A stretch of 64,000 nt of DNA from positions 56,199,457-56,263,456 of the forward strand of contig NC_063045.1 of NCBI RefSeq assembly GCF_018812025.1, in the 5' to 3' direction. The stretch is from Megalobrama amblycephala (Eukaryota; Chordata; Actinopteri; Cypriniformes; Xenocyprididae). How positions within the stretch are numbered: the stretch's first letter is position 1; the number at the start of each line of letters is the position of its first letter. Positions 10,307 to 19,700 of the stretch are shown piece by piece. A model generated the notes under the pieces. That model saw nothing but the letters and a program-made list of their open reading frames with translations, did not search any database and was not told where the DNA came from. A program made the translations under genes and the position numbers.

Positions 10307-10632
10307 TCTCCGCCTCTGACTGACTGCTGTTAGAAATGCGCGGCTGAGCGGCGCGCGCGCCTGACTGCTGGTGGTAGCGCTAGTGGTGAGTCACGTGACG
10401 GTACAACACAGGAGAGGGGGAGGAGAGCAGTGTCGAGCACGAGCAGCACTCTTGAGAGCTTGCTCTGCTCTGTGACAGCAGCAGCATTTTGACAAACACG
10501 GTCAGGTCGCAAAACGAGAGAAACTGAAACTTAAGTATCGATATTTTCACGTTGGTATCGATCAATACCGATACCAACGTTGGTATCGATATTATCGATA
10601 TTAGTATCGATCTACCCACCTCTATTTTCTAT

Positions 10633-12130
10633 TGGGTGATTTAATTGATCCCAACAGCCCACATTGGCATCTTTACCTTTTGTTGAGGGAATTTGTGACA
10701 TAATTATTGCACCTGTTGTGACAAAAGGGCTTGCAATCTAATTCCTAAACACCATTTTATGACACATTACCCGAGTATTATGATCTTGATTTGGACTGTG
10801 GTGCATGAAGTTTGAAGTAAAACATGACCCTCTTAAGTGACAGGCCAAAGTGCTATGCCACTTCAGAAATATTTCAAAGACTCTGTCTCATAAACATCAG
10901 ATTCAACAAATGTACCACTGGAAATTGAGCTCACCACTCAATTTTGAAATGACTGTACCCAATGCATTACCAGATCAGATTACCTCTTTGTACAAGGGTG
11001 ACCAATTACTTGACAAACTGAAGACAGACTCTAATTTTGAAATGTTCATTTACACAGTTCAGTTTGTGTGACCAACAATATCAGCTTCTTGGGGACAACA
11101 CACAGGACAGGATGCATAATGCCTTTAAAAGCAGATAAGAGCAGAAAGATTTATTTGGTGAAGTTATACACATAATATACACTGAAAGAATGTGCACTTA
11201 TATTCCTGAGAGGTATAAAAATAAAATATTTTGATGAGCACCTTTTTTCTTATAATGTCATCAAAACCAAAGAATTTGATTTGCCAAAGCTGCCTGGTGA
11301 TTTAGATATTGATCAGCAATATTTTAGTACAACATTTTTTGTTAATTTGTTAGGGATGTTTTTGGTTAATAATGAACTGAATGTGAGCAGGTCAACATCT
11401 TAGGTAAATGTATGAACTATGTTTATGGTTATTATTTCTTTGACTACAATTTTCAAGGTTATCAGTATATTTCTGTTTGTTGGTAAATTTGAGAACAAGT
11501 TGAGAAAGTTTAGTCTTATGTCGGAAATGGTTTCAGACATTGTTTTATTTGACATTGTATTTGACAGTACGTAACAGATATGAGTTTTATTATATTTAAT
11601 GAATGTTGTTTAAAGATGTGTTTGAATGCTTTGTATGATGAATGTTTTGAAATGCTTATTTTTCTATTAACAGTATTTTTTATTTTTTTTAACAATATTC
11701 CATGTTAAAAAAAAAACAGAAAAATGCAAAATAAACAAAGTATGAGAACAGTATTTAATGCTTCAGTGCGATTTTGATCTAGCATTTTTTATATTAAAAT
11801 GGTAAATAATTACTCAGTAACACAGTTGTGTTATATGTATACAAAAAAATCAAACTAATGTGTTTACTAAAGTATAATATTGTTTAATAAAGTACATATC
11901 CTGTGTTAAATTTAACGTGTTGTCCCTGAGCACACTCAGAACGTTAAACTATTGTATTGTTTTCAACACATTTGTTTTAAGAATGTAAACTGTATACTGT
12001 TTTTTGATTAGATATTATTTTGGAGATTAAATGGGAAAGTTTTACAAAAAATAAAAATACATTAAAAACTTTAATGTTAGGTGTGATTGATCATGATTAA
12101 TTATAGAAAAATGTTTAATTAATTATAATA
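10633..12130. other. Gene-free AT-rich interval
   Basis: No supported gene or recognisable repeat. The short frames (for example 10850-11071) have no motif. Runs of A and T dominate. Confidence 0.5.
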
Positions 12131-12138
12131 AGTTATAG

Positions 12139-12310
12139 CAGAGGTCTCCAAACTCTGTCCTGGAGGGCCGATGTCCTGCAAAGTTTAGCTCCAACCCCAA
12201 TTAAACACACGTGAATTAAGGTCTGATACTTTCAAACAGGTTTGTCAGAGCTGGTTGGAGCAAAACTCTGCAGGACAGTGGCCCTCCAGGACCAAGTTTG
12301 AAGACCCCTG
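12139..12310. mobile_element. Non-autonomous hAT MITE, 172 bp
   Basis: Ends CAGAGGTCTCCAAACTCTG and, inverted, CAGGGGTCTTCAAACTTGG, with the inner block CCTGGAGGGCC mirrored as GGCCCTCCAGG. An exact 8-bp target duplication AGTTATAG flanks it (12131-12138 and 12311-12318). It has the form of a very common fish hAT-type miniature element. Non-coding. Confidence 0.92.
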
Positions 12311-12347
12311 AGTTATAGAGTTAATTTTTTAATTAATTTATTTACAG

Positions 12348-14321
12348 AGAGGAAGATCATCCTTATTGGAAAAACAGGAGATGGCTTAAGCAATGTTAGG
12401 AAAACAATTCTTAGAACAAAGTATTCATCCCTGTTGCTTCAGCTAATTCTGATACAGCTAAATCTGTGTCAAAATTGATGGAATGGTGGATGGAAGAAAG
12501 ATTGGGACACCTGGACTCTCACACATATTGTGACCTGCTGTTCATGCCTTTGCCATTGTTATAAATGTTAGAAGAAACACAAGACACGAAAAAAAAAGTT
12601 GGTACAACAATTTCTGAACACACACTGACCGAGGAACATGTCCGGAAACACACAATGTCAGTGATCTTATTCATTCATTGTGAGCAACTAAAAGGACAGA
12701 CCATTGAAAGATTTAAGGCTAGAGCTTGTCAATAACTGTGGAGGTCGCTGTCACGTCCCATTGGGTGGGGTTAGAAGAGAAACAGCATTCAGATGAAACA
12801 TTTGCTGGACACCATTGCCAAGATGTTGAAAGAGAAATGCTACAACAGTGAGCTGCTTCAAAAGGTGGAGAAAGAAATTCGAGAAAGATAAAGAGGGACA
12901 ATTTGACAACTCTGACATGCTGACTGGTGCTTTTTTGGGTGTAGGAGTTGAATTAGCTGCAGTTGGGAGAAATTGTAATTTTGTTAAAAACATTTTGCTC
13001 ATTACATGCAGTGCTAAGATCTAAGCTATCAGCCACAGCTGGGGTTGCAGTGTCAGCAGTTGCGGCTGTGGATGCAGGAGGAGAAGCTCCAGAAGTTAAG
13101 GATGTTGCTGATGGAGGAGAAGCTGCACAAGTTGAGGCAGCAGGAAGAGCAGGTACAGCAGTTGAGACTGCAAATACAGAAGGAGAAAACGCAGAATTTA
13201 AAGATGTGGCTGATGGAGGAAAAGCTGCAGCAGTTGGGGTAGCAGGAGAAGCAGCTGGAGGTGCCGGAGCAGTGACAGGTCCTGTGATTCTCAGAGCTGC
13301 AGCTCTTACAAGAGCCGTTGAAGGAGCAGCCACTGGATGGAAAGATGCTGAAGAAGCTGATTCAGTGTATAATGCTATAAAATATCTGCAAAACTTAACT
13401 ATGAGAATGCAAATGTTATGGTTGAGAAGGTACAAGGCTTTTCTAAAATCCGAGATGACAACTGTAGCTGGGGGTATAGTATCAGCGGCGGCAGCAGGAG
13501 GAGCAGCAGCAGCATTTGAGGCAGCGGCAGCAGGAAGAGCAGCAGGATTTGAGGCAGCGGCAGCAGCATTTGAGGCAGCTGCAGCAGGAACAGCAGCAGC
13601 ATTTGAGGCAGCTGCAGCATGAGGAGCAGCTGCAGCATGAGGAGCAGCTACAGCATGAGGAGCAGCTGCAGCATGGGGAGCAGCTCCCGCAGCATGGAGA
13701 GCAGCTCCCGCAGCATGGGGAGCAGCTGCCGCAGCATGGGGAGCAGCTCCCGCAGCATGGCGAGCAGCTCCCGCAGCATGGGGAGCAGCTGCCGCAGCAT
13801 GGGGAGGAGCTGCCGCTGCATGGTGAGGAGATGCCGCTTGATGGGTCGGAGATGCCGCTTGATGGGTTGGAGCTGCCGCTGCATGGGTCGGAGCTGCCGC
13901 AGGATGGCGAGCAGTTGCCGCAGCATGGGGAGCAGTTGCCGCAGCATGGGGAGCAGCTCCCGCAGCATGGGGAGCAGTTAAGGCAGCAGGAGGAGCAGCT
14001 GCAGCAGTTAAGGCAGCAGGAGGAGCAGCTGCAGCAGTTAAGGCAGCAGGAGGAGCAGCTGCAGCAGTTAAGGCAGCAGGAGGAGCAGCTGCAGCAGTTA
14101 AGGCAGCAGGAGGAGCATTTGCAGCAGCAACAGGTCCTGCGATTCCGTGAGCTGTTCTTGGAGCTTCTGCTCTTGCGGGAGTCATTGGAGGGGTCGTCAC
14201 TGGATGGAAAGATACAGAAGAAGCTGATTTAGTGTATGACGCAATTAAAAAAGCTGCAAAAGTTAACTATGAAAATGCAAAAGTTATGGTTGAGAAAGTA
14301 AAATCCCCAGTGGTAAATTAA
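12348..14321 (+). pseudogene. GIMAP-like (AIG1-type) GTPase pseudogene
   Basis: After a splice-acceptor-like TTTACAG, the sequence encodes KIILIGKTGDGLSN, matching the P-loop of immunity-associated GTPases, but the key Lys after the last Gly is Leu. In shifting frames follow a G3-like DGRKIGTPGL, then VILFIHCEQLKGQTIE, a stop-interrupted Arg/Cys stretch, and DTIAKMLKEKCYNSELLQKVE, all in GIMAP order. At least three frame changes and several stops show it is dead. From 12963 one frame encodes an Ala/Gly-rich tail with in-frame TGA codons, ending in GWKDTEEADLVYDAIKKAAK and a stop at 14319-14321. A second diverged copy of that tail motif (GWKDAEEADSVYNAIK) lies near 13340. Functional GIMAPs bind GTP and act in lymphocyte survival and membrane biology. 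Confidence 0.7.
13480..14140 (+). repeat. GC-rich coding minisatellite in the GIMAP-like tail
   Basis: Two repeat types follow each other. About 13640-13975 holds units of 21 bp (core GCAGCATGGGGAGCAGCTCC). About 13976-14125 holds five near-perfect 30-bp units (core AGGCAGCAGGAGGAGCAG). Both periods are multiples of three, so all three frames stay open over long stretches in both directions, giving spurious Gln-, Ala- and Leu-rich frames. The Ala/Gly frame is the one continuous with the GIMAP-like sequence. Confidence 0.85.
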
Positions 14322-14429
14322 CAATGCTATGTGTCTTAGCATGGGGTCCACTCTAGAGAATGTTAAACACTAACATTGAAGCAATGTTGCAGTTAATTAG
14401 ATAATGATGATTAACGATTTGTGATGCTT

Positions 14430-14640
14430 AACTGAACAAATGACTCAAACCCGAAGACTCGAGAGGTGAACTAGTCAATTCTCTTTCTAGTACAGTCTGC
14501 ATTATAGCCTATGGGACTGTCAGGGGATGAACGAATGACTTGAACCCAAAGATTCAAGAGGTGAACTAATCAATTCTGTTTCCGGTACAGACTGCATAGC
14601 TTCAGCTTATGGAGATATGACGTGACTAAAGAATGAACGA
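14430..14640 (+). repeat. Tandem duplication of about 95 bp
   Basis: The block GAACAAATGACTCAAACCCG...GCCTATGG is followed at once by a diverged copy, GAACGAATGACTTGAACCCA...GCTTATGG. Non-coding. Confidence 0.7.
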
Positions 14641-15239
14641 CAGATCGGGATGTGAGGTAATCTAACAGACATAGCCTGAAGCAATGAATTAATCGTTTCT
14701 CTTTGTCATAATTTGGCCTAGGATGCATAATAGATTTTTTTTTTTTTTTTCTTATTCGAAATATGATTAACATTGTGTAATTTTGTGTTGGGGAATTTGG
14801 CTATTAATATGTAACATTTTAATGATATTATGCTGAAATGAATGAAATAAATTGAAAAAAAGATTCATTCGTTTTGATGAACGAGATTCGAACTTCTCTC
14901 ACCACCTTGAGTCCTTTTTGACGTCATCAATGGCTGATTGGTTTAATCTCTTTAACAGTGTTTGTCACCTTTGTTGAGATTAAGGGGCATGACGCCGCTT
15001 TCAACTAAAAACAGAAAACTTTTTATGCTTTTTCGCTGTTTATTTACACGACAACAGCATTTTGGGTTTCAATTTGGAAGTTTTTTAAAAGGATACCGCT
15101 GTCATCTCCATGTAAACTGCAAAAATGTGAATCTGTGAAAACGGTGACCTCATGCACATGCTTATTAAGTGTTTAGTCCATCCACCTTATTTTTCAACAA
15201 GGAAATAGGGTGTTTTCTGTCAATGTGCAAGACTTCCAA

Positions 15240-15555
15240 CTTAAAACTGCTTACCTTTTTTTCAGCACACATAAAATCTACAACTGCCAAAGTGTGATTC
15301 AACATGTTTTGTTTTCCACTAGCACACGCGGATGACATTTTATTCTTCTATAGAAACTTGCATCGTAGCCTACGAGTCAACGCTCATCATGTATGTTGTA
15401 CCCAAGTTTAATAGATTCATGTTGCACAGTGTGATAAAGTAATGATCTTATAGGATTGCTAAAATCGTGCAGTGTATCCAGGGCTTAAGGCTGTGGCTGA
15501 AGTCAGTTGTAGTTCTTGTGTTTCTCTTGTTCACCTTTTCTTCAATGATTCTGCT
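15240..15555 (+). repeat. Second copy of the dispersed repeat at 1700-2306
   Basis: Block B (15262-15488) is followed directly by block A (15488-15555), the reverse of the order in the first copy. Same orientation. Confidence 0.6.
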
Positions 15556-15659
15556 GTTATCATCACTAATGTTCAATCCTCACTTAATTAATGACTTAAT
15601 TATCTAATTAACTGCAACACTGCTTCAATGTTAGCTTTTAACACTCTGACCCCATGAGA

Positions 15660-16215
15660 CACTGAGCAGTGTTAATTTAACAACAGGAATTTATACTTTT
15701 ATACCTTTTTTGGGGGAGGGATACACTTCATATTCACTAATGACAATTTCCAGTTTAATTAAATATTGGCCACATTTAAAGTGGAAAACTGTAAACAAAC
15801 AAACAAACAAAACATTTATCATGCAGATATAGGCTGTTTTTTTTTCATCATTAGTGCTAAACTTACAGATTTTTATTCATTTCTACCCCATTTTATCAGA
15901 GACAAATGGGCATACTACAGATAACAATACTGCATTATTATTTCTGTATGTGTAATTGAGCGTGTTTGATTATTGCAAAGTAGGCCTAAATGATGAGTGA
16001 AAATAAAAAATGTTTTAAAAATGACACTTCTGCAATCTGTGCTTGACATGTCCGCTTGGATATTTCATAGGTTATATAGAAATGCTTACATAAACATAAC
16101 TCAGAAATACTTATATAAACATTAAACATAAATATTTGCTGAGTGAATCCCCAAAATTAACAGTTCTTTGTATGTAAAAAAAAGAAAAAAGGAAACATTG
16201 CTGTAACTGTTCCTT
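15660..16215. other. Gene-free AT-rich interval
   Basis: Nothing supported. Contains a short (AAAC)n run near 15797 and a T-run near 15838. Confidence 0.45.
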
Positions 16216-16530
16216 GCTGGTGGAATAATCTTCCTGCCTTCATCCGGAATACAGAGTCCCTGGCAATATTCAAAAGACAGCTGAAAACTCATCTCTTTCG
16301 TGAGCACTTAACCTCCTCCTCCTCCTCCTCCAAAAAAGAAAAATCCTATACCTATCCTTTCACTTCCTTTAATCCCTCTCTATTGTAGCTTATGATACTC
16401 TGAGCACTGCCTAAAACTTTTATTGTGAGCACTTCTTGTATCTATTTGCCTCATGACGACTCGCTTATTGTATTCCTCACTTGTAAGTCGCTTTGGATAA
16501 AAGTGTCTGCCAAATGAATAAATGTAAATG
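16216..16530 (+). mobile_element. 3' end of a LINE (L2/CR1-like), 5' truncated
   Basis: The first part encodes a degenerate WNNLPAFIRNTESLAIFKRQ and KTHLFREHL, the C-terminal signature of fish L2-type reverse transcriptases. It is followed by an untranslated tail ending CGCTTTGGATAAAAGTGTCTG and AAATGAATAAATGTAAATG, a common fish LINE terminus. Severe 5' truncation is normal for LINE insertions. Confidence 0.7.
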
Positions 16531-16740
16531 ATAACCTACCTTACATTACAATGATCTTGTGTTTTGTAACAAAGATTATATGAAAAAAACTACATTAATA
16601 GATTCTCCAGAAAGCAGATTTCTGATAAAATATTGTCTTTTAGAATAACCTGCAGTCATGGATGATGCATTAGCACAAGTAAAGTCAGTGTCAGTATTGA
16701 GCTCATGTGGTCTTTGAGGTCATTTTCACAGAGAGTAACT

Positions 16741-19700
16741 CACAGGATTTCCCTGAGCTCCACCACCTGTTTGTCCACCACCTGTCTCTTTTTCACAAGA
16801 TCTTCAACAACACTGTAAAAAGAGAATGAATTGTTTCAGATGGACATTTGACAGTTTAAATGAAATGAGAGAATCAGCTATTAGAAAACATTAAAATGAA
16901 AGCTGAAGACACACCTGTGGTCTTGAAGCACCTGCTGCTGGAGTTCAGAAAGCAGCCCTCGAATGTCCTCCTGTCGATTCACTACATGAACCCAAACAAA
17001 AACCTCTTTAACTGAAGCTCCATCACACTGCCATTGGTCTGCAGACAGTTTCTGTTAAAGAGATCTAAAATGGCACTGAATCTTACCTATATCAGTCAGA
17101 ACTTGACTTTTCAGCTGTTCTATGTTCTGAAACGGCCCTTCCATCTTATAATGAAGAGAGGGAAAGAGGTCAAGATTAATCTACTACATTCATGTCACTC
17201 GCTAGTATTAGTAAACGCAACACTTTTGTTTTTGCCCCCATTTTTCATGAGCTGAACTCAAAGGTCTAAGACTTTTTCTATGTACACAAAAGGCCTATTT
17301 CTCTCAAATACCAAAAACCAGTCAGTATCTGGTGTGACCACCATTTGCCTCACGTGATTATGTGCAAATGCAACCAGGAAAACTGACCTAGGGGAACTAT
17401 TAGTTCTCTGAGAACCCTGGTTGCTAGTTCCTAGAAATAAGTTCCTACAACTACCCAGAGCAAAAGCCCCTTTTCACTGTTTTCCATGTTCGTAGAGTTA
17501 GTTTGTAGACTATAAACTGTGTGTACACGGCTTTTTGGTTCCCCAAAAGGAGTTCCTCGAAGGAGTTCCTTCTAAAATCGTTCCTATTTCATGCGGTGAT
17601 ATCACTGCAAAATCCTGGCACTTCTCGCAATAATTCTACGAACTATGAAAAGGTTCCTCCGGTGCGAAAGCCTCTTATGTGCCAGTGTACTTCTGAAATT
17701 TGACTTGGTAAAATTAGTGCTGTCAAATCGATTAATCGTGATCAATAGCAGTCAAAGTCAACTGTGTCCCAAATCACAACCAATACCCTCATTCACTATT
17801 TCCTACATTAGTTTACTAATACAGTCCACTTGAGAGAGTGAATGAAACAAATGAGTGAATTTAGACACCAGAAACACTGAAGGACAGAGAAGAACAGAAA
17901 AAAAGATGAAATCAATTGAAGTTAAAAGAAGACATAGAATCTCTCAAGATCTCAGCTGAGGAGGATTAAACAACTCCACAAACAGCATTACCAACTTATT
18001 AGTCAGAAAGTCAGAAGTCAGAAAGAGCTTTATTGGCAAAATATGCATGCTCATGACGTCACTGTTTTTACAGATTCACTTTTTTGTTGTTTACATGAAG
18101 AGTTACCAAAATGAGCGACCAAAATGGATAAAAAGTTTTCCATTTTTATTTGAAAACAATGTTGTGTAAACAGCCCCTTAATCTGTATAGTGTGCACACA
18201 CAACACAAGGCAGAACAACATGGGCATTTTTCTGTGTAGGCCTACTATTACAGAAATCTATTTCATTTACGTATGACTGACAAATGTAAATCACATTAAG
18301 TATATTAGTTTGTTTATGTTAAAACTATGTAATCCAAATTTATGGAAAATTTGAATGTAATTACATAATACATAAAACTTAAGTTTAGACTGAAATATTT
18401 TGACGCTTAATCCAGTCCTTAACCTGATGGTGCAAACTATCATAGTGGTGCCCATCGCGTGTTATTCATTGGCTAACATGATCATTATAAATGTTTGTAA
18501 TAATATAATAATAATAATAATAATAATAAGGTGATACGTTCTAAAATAACGGTCACCTTAAAAACTCACACTGGGGCTCCGCTAGAATTTTTAAAAACTT
18601 ATCGCCGATGTTTAACGCCTTGTGACTAAACAAAGAGCGCCAATGTGAGTGTGCACACCAACACGAAAAACGCGAGGCATAAAAGCGTCAGGGTTTGTTT
18701 TTTTGGTTTGACGCGGCGCGTTAAAAACTGGCCGACCAATGAGATTGGTGCTTTTGTTCATGTGCCTGGAGCTGCTGAAGTTACAGTAAAACACGACTTG
18801 GTGGCGCTCAAGCACAAAACGGACTTGCCGAGCACACACTGATACCAAGACGACGAAGAGGAAGTAAGTAGACGAGGAAGACCCCTACAAACTATCCCTG
18901 CGTCTCAAACAGCTCTAGCTTCCTAGGTCGTGTATCAGTATGCCATTTAAATGAATGTAGCCGACTCCCTGACCAGTGCCCTGACTAGTGAACTAGGGAG
19001 CTGATTGAGATCCACGCCATGGGTGCTCTGCCACTTCTTGGCCACACCAATAGATGTGTATTATTTCTGTATTTTTACTGTATTTTTTTTTTTTTCTTCT
19101 TTTACATTCAAGAAATATAGTTGAGAATGTCTATTTCTTAAATATGTTTATTTGCACTACCGTTTCTGACTACCATCTCTCATATGTCATATATATGCCA
19201 TTTAAAGGTGCTAAAGAGGATCTTTTCGTCGACTGAGAAACCAAAGACCGTTAGTGAATTTTTGAAATGAGCGCATGCGTAAGAACAACCCCCCTCCTTC
19301 ACAGCTCATTTCGCGGGAACGCCTCCCAAAACTCGTGCACGAGTATTGGAACACGAGTGTTTGTTTACCACCGGCATTCGCTGTGTCGTGTTAGTGGATT
19401 CATTATGTCGGACTCACCTTAGGTAACTCATAATCTGCAGTTGTTACTCCTGTCTCCAGACAAAAACTTTGCATGCGGCGCCTGTGGAGTGTGGAAAATT
19501 ACTGGAGCGCGCAGCCGCGCACGTCTCGCACAAGGAACGTCACGGCAGTGATTGACAAGCCAGAGGGCCAATCGGTTGATGTTTTTAAAGCCCTACCTCG
19601 CGCACAGATGATGTATATTAATATTATTCCTTTCAGTGCGCCTAATAAATAGTCTTTTATCAGTTAGTAAAGACAGTTTCAAGTAATATTGCAAAAATGT

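Larger units (their letters stand above)
3577..10624. mobile_element. hAT-like DNA transposon, interrupted by a Ty3/gypsy element
   Basis: The ends are TAGAGGTGTGCGATA on the left and, in reverse complement, TAGAGGTGGGTAGATCGATA on the right. Both are followed by clusters of GATACCGATACC or TATCGATA subterminal motifs. They are flanked by the 8-bp direct repeat TTTTCTAT (3569-3576 and 10625-10632), the target-duplication length of hAT elements. Total span is 7048 bp, about 2.4 kb once the inserted retrotransposon is removed. It encodes an N-terminal BED zinc finger (9812-10306) but I see no hAT dimerisation or catalytic region, so it is probably non-autonomous. A large internal inverted duplication replaces what would be the transposase body. 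Confidence 0.8.
14340..15656. mobile_element. Candidate terminal-inverted-repeat element next to the GIMAP-like relic
   Basis: 14340-14413 (CATGGGGTC, then ACATTGAAGCAATGTTGCAG, then TTAATTAGATAAT) recurs inverted at 15584-15656. The arms are about 70 bp at roughly 85 percent identity. The interior is non-coding and includes a tandem duplication (14430-14640) and the dispersed repeat at 15240-15555. Target duplication not clear. Confidence 0.5.

Noticed and set aside
12953..14200. 415-codon Ala/Pro-rich minus-strand frame
   Set aside because: Antisense of the same three-periodic repeat, with no motif, and the frame is open only because of composition.
13516..14232. 238-codon Gln/Glu-rich frame as a gene
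   Set aside because: It is an alternative frame of the 21- and 30-bp repeat tract. The frame that continues the GIMAP-like sequence at both ends is the Ala/Gly one.
16122..16307. Extra 3' exon of the coiled-coil gene
   Set aside because: This frame is antisense to the LINE 3' end and shows no acceptor in the required phase.
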